The notes under the pieces were generated by a model. The model made no database searches, was not told the DNA's origin, and saw only the letters and a list, made by a program, of their open reading frames with translations. A stretch of DNA of 64,000 nt from Anaerolineales bacterium (lineage in GTDB: Bacteria > Chloroflexota > Anaerolineae > Anaerolineales > UBA11579): positions 558,001 to 622,000 of the forward strand of contig JAHCIJ010000001.1 in the NCBI GenBank assembly GCA_026129255.1. Direction: 5' to 3'. Below, piece after piece: positions 43,068 through 50,651 of this stretch. Within the stretch, counting starts at the first letter, position 1; each line of letters begins with the position of its first letter. The position numbers were made by a program, and so were the translations under genes.

Positions 43068-44576
43068 CTAGGACAGCGTGTACAGCTTGCCGTACTTGTC
43101 GCGCAGATATTTGATATATGGCTCAATGCGCAGCGGGCCGCCGGTGACGCGCTCGATCAGCTCATTGGGCTCGTACTTGGAGCCGTAGTCATAGATGTTC
43201 TCGCGCAGCCAGGTGTGCAGCGTGCCGAACTGGCCGCTGGCCACCTCCTGCGGGATGCTGGGATGCGCCTGGAGCGCCGCATCGTAGAACAGGGCGCTCA
43301 TGATGTTGCCCAGTGTGTAGCCCTGGAACGAGCCGCCAATGAAGCCGGCATACCAGTGCACATCCTGCAGCACACCGTCTACGTCGCTGGGCGCCTGGAT
43401 GCCAAGGTCACTCTTGTAGCGGGCGTGCCAGGCCGCGGGCAGGTCTTTGATCTCCAGCGTGCCTTCCAGCAGTTGCAGCTCCAGGTCAAAGCGCAGCATG
43501 ACGTGCAGGTTGTAGGTCACCTCGTCCGCATCCGTGCGGATGAGTGAGCGTTCCACCTTGTTGATGGCGCGGTAGAAGGTGTCCAGGTTTACGCCCTTGA
43601 GCTGGCCGGGGAACATGGCTTGCAGCTTGGGGTAGTAGTGCTGCCAGAAGCCGCGGCTGCGACCCACGATGTTCTCCCAGGTGCGCGATTGACTCTCGTG
43701 CACGCCGGAGGAGGTGCCGCCGGCCAGCGGAGTGGCTTCGTAGGCGGGGTTGACGCCCTGCTCATACATGGCGTGCCCGGCTTCGTGCAGCGTGCTGAAC
43801 AGTGCATCGGCCAGGTAGTTCTCCTGGGCGCGGGTGGTGATGCGCACATCACTGATCGAGAACGTAGTGCAGAAAGGGTGGTGGGTCATATCCTGGCGGC
43901 CACGGTTGAAGTCAAAGCCAAAGTCCTTGATGACGGCCAGGCCAAAGTCCAGCTGCTCTTTCTCGGGGTAGCTGTGGCGCAGGGCGCTATCGTCGGTCTC
44001 GGCCTGCGAAGTGATGGCTTGCACCAGAGGCACCAACTGCTCGCGCAGCTCGCTGAATACGCTGCGGATGCTGGACGCCTGCATGCCAGGGTCTGGCCCA
44101 TCGATCAGTGGGTCTGCGATGTGGTCGTAACCGGGGAAGAAGTTGGCATACTCACGGCTGAGGTCCAGCGTGGTTTTGAGGTGGTCTTCGACCGACTTGA
44201 AGTCGTTGGCGGGGCGGGCCTCCGTCCAAGCCTGGTAGCTTTTGGCAATGTGCAGGTTGGCGCGTGCCACCCAGTCTGCCGATACTTTGACCTGCTTGTC
44301 GTAGTCCTTACGCGTCTTGCGGATCAGAGCGGCATCGTCTGAGTCGGGGGCTTGTTGTGCAGCCCAAGGCTCCAGCGCGTCCAGCAGGCGGCCAACTTCG
44401 GCATCGGTGAATTTGGCCTGCGACAGGCTGCCGAGCGTGGCCAGTTGGCGGCCGCGCGCTTCGGCGCCGCCCGCAGGCATGTAGGTGGCCTGGTCCCAGC
44501 CCAGTACGGCGCCGGCTGCGTTAAGATCGGCAACTTCAGATAAGCGATTCTTGAGTTCGTTGAGTTTGGCTTCCAT
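43068..44576 (-). CDS. Metallocarboxypeptidase, M32 family (Taq-type)
   Basis: A 502-residue M32 peptidase, the usual length. Zinc motif HEAGH in FSTLHEAGHAMYEQG; the family segments RTWENIVGRSRGFWQHYYP and DEVTYNLHVMLRFDLE are present, as is the N-terminal AGAVLGWDQATYMP. It removes C-terminal residues from peptides in the cytoplasm, with broad specificity except proline. It is followed by a terminator and preceded by TetR 12 bases upstream. Confidence 0.95.
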   Translation of the reverse strand: MEAKLNELKNRLSEVADLNAAGAVLGWDQATYMPAGGAEARGRQLATLGSLSQAKFTDAEVGRLLDALEPWAAQQAPDSDDAALIRKTRKDYDKQVKVSADWVARANLHIAKSYQAWTEARPANDFKSVEDHLKTTLDLSREYANFFPGYDHIADPLIDGPDPGMQASSIRSVFSELREQLVPLVQAITSQAETDDSALRHSYPEKEQLDFGLAVIKDFGFDFNRGRQDMTHHPFCTTFSISDVRITTRAQENYLADALFSTLHEAGHAMYEQGVNPAYEATPLAGGTSSGVHESQSRTWENIVGRSRGFWQHYYPKLQAMFPGQLKGVNLDTFYRAINKVERSLIRTDADEVTYNLHVMLRFDLELQLLEGTLEIKDLPAAWHARYKSDLGIQAPSDVDGVLQDVHWYAGFIGGSFQGYTLGNIMSALFYDAALQAHPSIPQEVASGQFGTLHTWLRENIYDYGSKYEPNELIERVTGGPLRIEPYIKYLRDKYGKLYTLS

Positions 44577-44588
44577 GGGTCCTCTAGG

Positions 44589-45296
44589 TTAGGAAAAAGA
44601 GAAGGCGAAACGCAAAGAGGCTCCCAGCAGGGCGCTGGGGCCGCGCCCCGCGGCCACACGCTGTGGAGCAGCTTTGTTGGTCCTCGGTTCGAGGTAAGGC
44701 GCCAGGTTGGCGGTGATGAGCGGTAACACCTCTGGCGTGAATTGCGCCACCGGTTGGCGTTTGTCTTGCTGGCTCCACTGAAATGCCGCGCCGTAAATAG
44801 CCCAGGCAGTGACCATGGCGGTCTGCTGCACGCTGGGGCTGCCGGCTTTGTTGCTCTTGGTTTTATAGGCGGGGTGGTGCTGCAACTCGTCCAGCAGCAC
44901 TTCGTAGATGTGTTGCTTGAGCAACTTTTCCATCAAGCCTTGCATTTGTCCGCGCGGGGGCGGGCAGTGGCGCTCGGCGTTCTCCAGGAAACTGCATACA
45001 AAGGCTAGCAAGGCGTGCACCGAGTCTTCGCTGAGCTGCGGGTGGTCGTCTAGCGTGGCTTGCAGTTGTGACTGCACGCGGTTGCTGAGGTCATACTCCA
45101 GCAGCGCATACTTGTCTTGAAAGTGCGCGTAGAAGGTGACGCGGTTGAGTGTGGCGCGTGTGGCGATCTCGCTCACGGTGATGGCGTCAAAACTTTTTTC
45201 GCCCATCAACTCGTTGAGCGCATCCACCAGCAGACGACGTGTGCGCACGACGCGCGGATCTTCAGGATTCTTGGTTTTTTCTTGAGTAATCAACAT
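44589..45296 (-). CDS. TetR/AcrR-family regulator
   Basis: A 235-residue repressor. The N-terminal helix-turn-helix reads FDAITVSEIATRATLNRVTFYAHFQDKYALLEYDL. The C-terminal ligand domain is unassigned and ends with a hydrophobic stretch. It diverges from the DoxX gene pair and probably controls that promoter, whose region contains TGTAGGATACCTTACA (45371-45386). Confidence 0.88.
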   Translation of the reverse strand: MLITQEKTKNPEDPRVVRTRRLLVDALNELMGEKSFDAITVSEIATRATLNRVTFYAHFQDKYALLEYDLSNRVQSQLQATLDDHPQLSEDSVHALLAFVCSFLENAERHCPPPRGQMQGLMEKLLKQHIYEVLLDELQHHPAYKTKSNKAGSPSVQQTAMVTAWAIYGAAFQWSQQDKRQPVAQFTPEVLPLITANLAPYLEPRTNKAAPQRVAAGRGPSALLGASLRFAFSFS

Positions 45297-45341
45297 TTTC
45301 GGTTTTTTGTCGTTTAGTCGACACTTCCTACGGATTGTTGG

Positions 45342-45400
45342 TTGACGTTTCTGTGCTTCTTATTATCATCTGTAGGATACCTTACATCTGTAGTTAACAC
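45342..45400. promoter_or_regulatory. Divergent TetR-DoxX control region
   Basis: TTGACG at 45342-45347 and TTATTATCAT downstream could form the + strand promoter. TGTAGGATACCTTACA (45371-45386) is an imperfect palindrome, and CATCTGTAG occurs twice (45368-45376 and 45385-45393). These are candidate TetR operators. Confidence 0.4.
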
Positions 45401-45410
45401 AAGGAGATTC

Positions 45411-45818
45411 ATGGAAACATTGGCTTCATGGTTGTCCCCCGACTGGGGTTTGTTGTTGCTGCGCGTAGGCGTGGCGATCGTATTCTTCGTTCATGGCCTG
45501 CCTAAGATCAAGGATGTAGGCCAGGTGTCTGGCTTCTTCAAGCAGGCCAACATTCCGCTGCCCGGCATCGCTGCCTGGGTGGTTTCGCTGCTTGAGACGG
45601 TTGGCCCGGCGCTGCTGGTGCTCGGTCTGGGCACGCGTGCGCTCGGCCTGGCTTTCGCCTTCAGCATGCTGGTGGCCATCAAGAACGTCAAGATCGACAT
45701 GGCCAAGGCCAAGTTCTCTGGCGGTTGGGAGTTCGAGTTCATCCTCGGTGTGGCGGCGCTGGCGCTGGCCTTCACGGGAGCGGGTGCGCTGTCCATTGAC
45801 GCTGGCCTGGGCTGGTAA
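45411..45818 (+). CDS. DoxX-family membrane protein
   Basis: A 135-residue four-helix membrane protein. LLLLRVGVAIVFFVHGLPKIKDVGQVSGFFKQANIPLPG near the start and ALLVLGLGTRALGLAFAFSMLVAI match DoxX/YphA. AAGGAG lies just before the ATG. DoxX-like proteins are linked to thiosulfate/quinone or oxidative stress roles, mostly undefined. Confidence 0.85.
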   Translation: METLASWLSPDWGLLLLRVGVAIVFFVHGLPKIKDVGQVSGFFKQANIPLPGIAAWVVSLLETVGPALLVLGLGTRALGLAFAFSMLVAIKNVKIDMAKAKFSGGWEFEFILGVAALALAFTGAGALSIDAGLGW

Positions 45819-45821
45819 GTT

Positions 45822-46193
45822 GTGAACACTGCTCTCTGGGTAGTTCAAGGGTTTTTGACGCTCGCTTTCCTCGGGGCAGGCTACCTGCACCTTTTCGGCC
45901 CCGGCAAGGGCGAGCTTCCGCCGCAGGCAGCCTGGATCAAAGCTGTGCCGAAGCCTCTGATGGCCTTCATCGGCGTGGCGGAGTTCGCTGGCGCTCTGGG
46001 CTTGCTGCTCCCCATGCTCACCGGCATTCTGCCGTGGCTCACGCCGCTGGCCGCCGCCTTGCTGGCGCTGGTCATGCTGCTGGCCGTGCTGTTTCACCTG
46101 CCACGCAAGGAGTACCAGAGCATTGGGCTAAACCTGTTCCTTTTACTGCTGGCGGCGTTCGTCGCCTGGGGCCGCTGGTCCTTGTTCGGCTAA
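45822..46193 (+). CDS. DoxX-like membrane protein
   Basis: A 123-residue protein with four helices: VQGFLTLAFLGAGYLHLFGPG, PLMAFIGVAEFAGALGLLLPM, LAAALLALVMLLAVLFHLPRKE and a last helix. It starts at GTG three bases after the previous stop, so both DoxX proteins are co-expressed. A distant relative of its neighbour. Confidence 0.75.
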   Translation: MNTALWVVQGFLTLAFLGAGYLHLFGPGKGELPPQAAWIKAVPKPLMAFIGVAEFAGALGLLLPMLTGILPWLTPLAAALLALVMLLAVLFHLPRKEYQSIGLNLFLLLLAAFVAWGRWSLFG

Positions 46194-46220
46194 TCCGTTC
46201 GGCTAGCTCGCAACGGCAAC

Positions 46221-46258
46221 AAAAAACGCCCAGCCATTTTGGCTGGGCGTTTTAGTTT
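46221..46258. terminator. Bidirectional terminator, GCCCAGCC type
   Basis: AAAACGCCCAGCC-ATTTT-GGCTGGGCGTTTT. The same stem (different loop) occurs at 46863-46896. Confidence 0.85.
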
Positions 46259-46270
46259 GCCTAGAAAGGG

Positions 46271-46618
46271 CTAGCCATGTTTGTTGGGCTTGGATGCCGA
46301 GATCCAGCCGAGGATGTTGCGCACCACCAGGGAAACGATCATGACGCCAAAGAAGGTGGACACGCTGACCAGCAGGGCGGTCAGCGGCTCGCCGACCGAA
46401 GGCAGCTCAGATAGGGTCTGGCTGAAGAACACCAGACCGATGGCCACCAGGAAGAAGTGATGCTCAATGTCTTCACCAATGAATTCATAGCCAGCATACA
46501 GACCCAGTAGGATCATGAGCCACAAGAACGCAGAGTGCAGCGGCGTCACCAGGGCGATGATGACAGACAATACCAGGCCGCCAATAAAAGCCCAACGTGC
46601 CATTTCGTTTCGATCCAT
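46271..46618 (-). CDS. Small membrane protein of unknown function
   Basis: A 115-residue protein with about four helices, starting MDRNEMARWAFIGGLVLSVIIALVTPLHSAFLWLMILLGLYAGYEFIG. A two-region pattern FxxGxV...LxLxGxYxxI is shared with the 150-residue protein at 46921-47373, so they appear to be distant paralogs. Not assigned to any family. Confidence 0.65.
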   Translation of the reverse strand: MDRNEMARWAFIGGLVLSVIIALVTPLHSAFLWLMILLGLYAGYEFIGEDIEHHFFLVAIGLVFFSQTLSELPSVGEPLTALLVSVSTFFGVMIVSLVVRNILGWISASKPNKHG

Positions 46619-46632
46619 TGTTGTTCCTTTCG

Positions 46633-46770
46633 CTAGAAGAGTCTCAGTATTACCCAGATCAAGAGTAGCACAAGCACAATTTGCAATGCGCTAAAGTTGC
46701 GTCGCCGGCGGCCAAGGGGGATGACTCCCAGCAGCACAAGAATGAGCAGAATAAGCAGCAGGGTTTCCAT
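46633..46770 (-). CDS. 45-residue hydrophobic membrane peptide (DUF3309-like)
   Basis: Starts METLLLILLILVLLGVIPLG, then RRRRN, then a second hydrophobic stretch ending ILRLF: two short membrane helices joined by a basic turn, like DUF3309 miniproteins. AAGGA lies four bases before the ATG. It sits 14 bases upstream of the 115-residue gene on the same strand, and so may be its first operon partner. Confidence 0.6.
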   Translation of the reverse strand: METLLLILLILVLLGVIPLGRRRRNFSALQIVLVLLLIWVILRLF

Positions 46771-46862
46771 GCATTCCTTGGGCGCAGGCGATCTGCGTGG
46801 GTTAGTACTGGCTAGAACGCCTGCGGTTGAACAGATGTTACTCTGACAAAAGTGTTTACTGT

Positions 46863-46896
46863 AAAAAACGCCCAGCCGGTGAGGCTGGGCGTTTTT
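46863..46896 (-). terminator. Terminator after the 150-residue protein gene
   Basis: AACGCCCAGCC-GGTGA-GGCTGGGCGTT with T/A-runs on both sides. Confidence 0.85.
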
Positions 46897-46920
46897 GATG
46901 CAAATTAGGCCAGAAAATGA

Positions 46921-47373
46921 TTAGCGCCGGTCAGACGGTTGTGTTTGCTCAGTGGCGGAACGAAACCAGCCAACGATTTTGCGCACGGCAACGGCCACAG
47001 CGGCCATCACGATGAACAGCGCTACGACACCCAAAATGGTGGAGATGTAGCTGCCTACATAGGGCAGGAAGCTCAAGCTGCTGGAAAAGTTGTGCAGCAC
47101 GAGCGCCAGCAGGAACAGGCCATTCTCAGACTCTTTGCTGATGTGCAGGTAGCCGCCAACCAGGGCGACCAGGGTCAGCGCATACACCAGGGGAGCCTGC
47201 CAACTCTGCACGTAGAAGCTAGGCAGCGAGAACAAAGCGCCGGCGATGACTGCGGCCACCAGGCCGCCCAGGAACAGGTAGCGGCCAATGGTGGCCAGAT
47301 CCGGCCCGCCGCTTTCGGCCGCCACAGTGCGCTTGCTGGCGGTCTTGGTGGTCTTGCGTTTGGTTGTTGCCAT
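46921..47373 (-). CDS. Membrane protein of unknown function
   Basis: A 150-residue protein with a lysine/threonine-rich cytosolic start (MATTKRKTTKTASKRT) and four membrane helices, including YLFLGGLVAAVIAGALFSLPSFYVQSW and ISTILGVVALFIVMAAVAVAVRKIVGWF. Similar in layout to the 115-residue protein at 46271-46618. The ATG has AGGAGGA upstream. Confidence 0.65.
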   Translation of the reverse strand: MATTKRKTTKTASKRTVAAESGGPDLATIGRYLFLGGLVAAVIAGALFSLPSFYVQSWQAPLVYALTLVALVGGYLHISKESENGLFLLALVLHNFSSSLSFLPYVGSYISTILGVVALFIVMAAVAVAVRKIVGWFRSATEQTQPSDRR

Positions 47374-47436
47374 AAATCCTCCTCAGGATTTGAGATGGGC
47401 TGACTCTAACAGCTAGCGGCTTTTGCCGCCACGGCT

Positions 47437-48129
47437 TTAGCGCGCCTTCTGTTTGGCGTTCTCGAACAGGTAGCTGAGCTGTTTGGCGCGCTGCACGCCG
47501 ATCCCACCACCCTGGGGTGGCTTGATGACCAGCTGCTTCAGCTTCTTGATCGGCACGGTAGGCAAGGCGGCTGTACCCACCTGCACGTCGGCTCCGGGTT
47601 CCAGAAAGATCAGGGCAGCCGATACTGGTACGCTCTGATCCTTGAGGTGCTTGGAGAGCCAGCGGTCAAGGATTTCAGCCTCCACGGTGGCTTCGCTGAT
47701 CGGGTTGCCGATCCCCTCTTGCCCCAGGCGCTTGAGCAGCGGCACGCCGCTGGCTTTCCAGCGGCGGCGTTTGGCATCGTAGGTGATGCTGCCGGTGGTG
47801 TGGCGCGGCAGCAGGATCCACAGCCCGGTGGGGCCAACCAGCAGGTGCGAAACCGGGCTGGTGTAGTTGTAAAGGCTGTAGTTATCGTCCAGCGATTTGA
47901 GCGCCTGATGCAGTTTGTGGTCTGGGCGTTTGTTCCAGCGGTTGAAGTAGGTACCCACTTGGGTGAAGATCATGCCGCCGGTGAGGAACAGCAAGTACAG
48001 CCCAAACCCTACTGTGGAGCTGAACAGCAGGTAGAGCGAGATGACTAGCATGAACATGCCTGCCAGGTTGGCCACCAGCGCCACACGGGAGTTGCGTTTG
48101 TACAGGGCTTCGTTCGTGATCAGGCGCAT
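47437..48129 (-). CDS. Membrane-anchored NERD-like protein
   Basis: A 230-residue protein. Two N-terminal helices (about 18-60) are followed by a soluble domain with SPVSHLLVGPTGLWILLPRHTTGSITYDAKRRRW, resembling the NERD (nuclease-related) domain core. The catalytic acid/Lys pattern of active NERD is not evident. The ATG overlaps the plsX stop by one base, so it is co-transcribed with plsX. Function unknown. Confidence 0.55.
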   Translation of the reverse strand: MRLITNEALYKRNSRVALVANLAGMFMLVISLYLLFSSTVGFGLYLLFLTGGMIFTQVGTYFNRWNKRPDHKLHQALKSLDDNYSLYNYTSPVSHLLVGPTGLWILLPRHTTGSITYDAKRRRWKASGVPLLKRLGQEGIGNPISEATVEAEILDRWLSKHLKDQSVPVSAALIFLEPGADVQVGTAALPTVPIKKLKQLVIKPPQGGGIGVQRAKQLSYLFENAKQKAR

Positions 48130-49136
48130 TATGCAGTCTCCACAGGCAGGGCGGCCAGGCCGCTCTCGATGGCTTGGCTGAGCGAGCTCAGCAAGTTGAC
48201 CTCGACCGACTGGCGCGCCAGGCGTAGCGCGCTGAGCAGGGCGCGGCTGTCTGAGCGGCCGTGGGCGACGAACACCAGGCCATTGATACCCAGCAAAGGC
48301 ACCGCGCCCACTTCGGCCGGGTCAAGCTCTTTGCGCAGGCCGCGGAAGGCGGGGCGCGCCAACAGGCCGCCGATCTTGGTGATGAACGAAGATGTGATCT
48401 CCTCGCGCAGGCGCTCGGTGATTAGCTTGGCCACCGCCTCGGCGGATTTCATCAGCACGTTGCCGGTGAAGCCGTCCGTCACCACCACGTCCGCTTCCCC
48501 GCCGAAGAGTTCCTTGCCTTCTACATTGCCGATGAAGTTGAGCCCACTGGCTTGTAGCAGCGGATAGGTGGCCTTGACCAGATCGTTACCCTTACCGGCC
48601 TCCTCGCCATTGGAGAGCAGGGCGACGCGCGGGTTCTTGACGCCTAGCACCTGCTCCACGTAGGCCGCGCCCAGCTGGGCGAACTGCAGCAGGTACTCCG
48701 GCTTGCATTCGGTGTTGGCGCCTACATCCAGCACAGCACAGCGGCCCCCACTCACTGGGAACAGGGCGCTCAGCGCCGGGCGTTTGAGGCCGCGTAGGCG
48801 GCCCAGGCGCGCCAGGGCGATCGCCATCTGGCCACCAGTGTTGCCAGCGGACACGAACGCGTCTGCCTGGCCGTCTTTGAGCAGATCCATGCCAGCGCCA
48901 ATGCTGTTCTGCACCTTGCGCAGCGAGCCGGGCGAGATGTGGTCGCTCATCTCGAAGACATCCGGCGCGTGCACGATCTCAATGCCCTGGCCGCGGTTGC
49001 CCAGCAGCTCATGCAGGCGGGGCGCATCGCCCACAAGGTACAGCGGCTCGCTATAGTGGCGGGCATACTCCACTGCAGCGTCTACTTCAGGGGCAGGGTG
49101 GTTGTCGCTGCCCATGGCATCTAAAACAATGCGCAT
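48129..49136 (-). CDS. plsX: Phosphate acyltransferase PlsX
   Basis: A 335-residue enzyme making acyl phosphate from acyl-ACP for PlsY. It begins MRIVLDAMGSDNHPAPEVDAA and has ADAFVSAGNTGGQMA, CAVLDVGANTECKPE, GFTGNVLMKSAEA and LLGINGLVFVAHGRSD. The frame is open for 60 codons upstream, into the tRNA gene, but the MRIVLDAMGSD start at 49136 is the family start. plsY lies elsewhere in the window (33900-34490). Confidence 0.95.
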   Translation of the reverse strand: MRIVLDAMGSDNHPAPEVDAAVEYARHYSEPLYLVGDAPRLHELLGNRGQGIEIVHAPDVFEMSDHISPGSLRKVQNSIGAGMDLLKDGQADAFVSAGNTGGQMAIALARLGRLRGLKRPALSALFPVSGGRCAVLDVGANTECKPEYLLQFAQLGAAYVEQVLGVKNPRVALLSNGEEAGKGNDLVKATYPLLQASGLNFIGNVEGKELFGGEADVVVTDGFTGNVLMKSAEAVAKLITERLREEITSSFITKIGGLLARPAFRGLRKELDPAEVGAVPLLGINGLVFVAHGRSDSRALLSALRLARQSVEVNLLSSLSQAIESGLAALPVETA

Positions 49137-49195
49137 ATGTCTCCTCAGTTGGCTAATATGGGTAGTGAGCGCGAGGCCCAGATGAGTGCATCTGC

Positions 49196-49223
49196 TTGAC
49201 GAGCAGGATGGGCGCATTATAAT
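49196..49223 (+). promoter_or_regulatory. Promoter of tRNA-Leu
   Basis: TTGACG (49196-49201), a 16-base spacer and TATAAT (49218-49223), ten bases before the tRNA. Confidence 0.8.
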
Positions 49224-49233
49224 ACTGCGTCCC

Positions 49234-49315
49234 GCGCTGGTGCTGGAACTGGTAGACAGGCATGGTTGAGGGCCATGTGCCGCAAGGCGTGTGGGTTCGA
49301 TTCCCACCCAGCGCA
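49234..49315 (+). tRNA. tRNA-Leu (anticodon GAG)
   Basis: 82 bases. Acceptor GCGCTGG/CCAGCGC, a D-loop with CTGGTAGACAGG, anticodon arm CATGG-TTGAGGG-CCATG giving GAG, a long variable arm TGCCGCAAGGCGT, T-arm GTGGG-TTCGATT-CCCAC, discriminator A. CCA is not encoded. Confidence 0.95.
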
Positions 49316-49342
49316 CTACGTCTCGCTTGGCGGCGAGACTTT

Positions 49343-49385
49343 AGGAGTTTCTTCTCGGCTTCGCCGAGCAACGAAACTCCTTTTA
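49343..49385 (+). terminator. Terminator after tRNA-Leu
   Basis: AGGAGTTTC/GAAACTCCT with inner CTCGGCTTCGCCGAG, then TTTTAG. Confidence 0.75.
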
Positions 49386-49446
49386 GTATCTCCCAATCAC
49401 CATCAAAGCATCACTCCGCTATACTTACGTCAAACCGGAGGTTCTT

Positions 49447-49725
49447 ATGTGCCGAAATATCCGTGTCCTCTACAACTTTGAGCCACCCACCACGCAGGAT
49501 GAAGTCCAGGCGGCGGCGTTGCAATTTGTGCGCAAAGTGTCTGGCTTCACCAAGCCATCGAAGGCCAATGAAGCCGTGTTTGCGCTCGCCGTGCAGGAGG
49601 TGGCCAAAGCCACGCACAAGCTGCTCGAAAGCCTGGAGACCAGCGCGCCGCAGCGTGACCGCGATGTGATCGCCCAGCGCGCCCGCGAGCGGGCCGCCAA
49701 GCGTTATGGGTTGGCAGGCTCATGA
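49447..49725 (+). CDS. DUF2277-domain protein
   Basis: A 92-residue protein. The start MCRNIRVLYNFEPPTTQDEVQAAALQFVRKVSGFTKPS is the hallmark of DUF2277, followed by ATHKLLESLETSAPQRDR. Function unknown; possibly a metal or nucleic-acid binding protein. GGAGG precedes the ATG. Its stop overlaps the next start (ATGA). Confidence 0.88.
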   Translation: MCRNIRVLYNFEPPTTQDEVQAAALQFVRKVSGFTKPSKANEAVFALAVQEVAKATHKLLESLETSAPQRDRDVIAQRARERAAKRYGLAGS

Positions 49726-50162
49726 AGTACAAGACCGCCATCTTGCAAGCTGGCAACAACACCGGCATCCCCGTGCCGTCCGAGGTGCTCGAAGCGCTGG
49801 GCGGTGGCAAACGACCAGCTGTCAAGATCACCATCAACGGCTACAAGTATCAGAGCACGGTAGGAAGCATGGATGGGCAGAGCCTGATCCCGTTCAGCGC
49901 GGCGCACCGCGAGGCCAGCGGCCTCAAAGGCGGCGACAAAGTTGAGGTCACGCTCGAGCTTGACACCGCGCCGCGCACCGTGGAAGTGCCCAAGGATCTG
50001 GCCGCGGCGCTCAAGAAAGCCGGTTTGCAAGCCGCCTTTGACGCCAGCGCCCCCTCGGCCAAGAAAGAGTTTGTGCGCCAGGTGGAGAGCGCCAAGGCGG
50101 AAGACACGCGCTTGCGCCGCATTGCCAAAATAGTTGAAACACTCCAGGCGAAGAAGAAATAG
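49722..50162 (+). CDS. DUF1905/YdeI-like protein
   Basis: A 146-residue protein with an N-terminal DUF1905 beta domain (FKTAILQAGNNTGIPVPSEVLEALGGGKRPAVKITINGYKYQSTV-like) and a C-terminal YdeI-type helical segment (KKEFVRQVESAKAEDTRLRRIAKIVETLQAKKK). Function unknown. Translationally coupled to the DUF2277 gene by overlap. Confidence 0.8.
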   Translation: MKYKTAILQAGNNTGIPVPSEVLEALGGGKRPAVKITINGYKYQSTVGSMDGQSLIPFSAAHREASGLKGGDKVEVTLELDTAPRTVEVPKDLAAALKKAGLQAAFDASAPSAKKEFVRQVESAKAEDTRLRRIAKIVETLQAKKK

Positions 50163-50165
50163 TTG

Positions 50166-50564
50166 ATGAACTCGCGTATTTTGATGACTGCCAGCGCTGT
50201 GCTGCTGGGGCTGGCCGGTATTGTGCTCACCTTTGCTCCTGAGCTGGCGCTAGGCCAGTTGGGCTTGCCCGCCAGCGCAATGGCCTTGTTGCTCGGCCAG
50301 GTGGTGGGCGGCCTATATTTCGGCTTGGCCATGTTGAACTGGATGCTCAAGGACAGCGTGATCGGCGGCATTTACAACCGTCCGGCGTTGGTGGCCAACC
50401 TGAGCCACTTCGTCATTGCTGGGCTGGCCATCCTGCGCCAGGCGCTGGGCGGCGGAACGCAGCCTGCGTTGCTATGGGCCGCGGCGGCCGTGTATACGCT
50501 GCTCGGTGTGGGCTTCGGCCTGTTGCTCTTGCGCCACCCAGTGCAAAAAACTGCGGCACAATAG
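50166..50564 (+). CDS. Small membrane protein of unknown function
   Basis: A 132-residue protein with four membrane helices, including ILMTASAVLLGLAGIVLTFAPELALG and LLLGQVVGGLYFGLAMLNWML. It starts at ATG three bases after the DUF1905 stop and is probably the third gene of that operon. Confidence 0.65.
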   Translation: MNSRILMTASAVLLGLAGIVLTFAPELALGQLGLPASAMALLLGQVVGGLYFGLAMLNWMLKDSVIGGIYNRPALVANLSHFVIAGLAILRQALGGGTQPALLWAAAAVYTLLGVGFGLLLLRHPVQKTAAQ

Positions 50565-50651
50565 GCTGCATGTTCACCAAATCTCAATGGGCAGGGGCGC
50601 AGGTGATGGCTCACCGTGCGTAACCTCCTGCTAGGGGAAACGTCCTTCCAA

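Noticed and set aside
49136..49316. Longer plsX start reaching into the tRNA gene
   Set aside because: PlsX family proteins start at MRIVLDAMGSD; the extra 60 codons overlap tRNA-Leu on the opposite strand.
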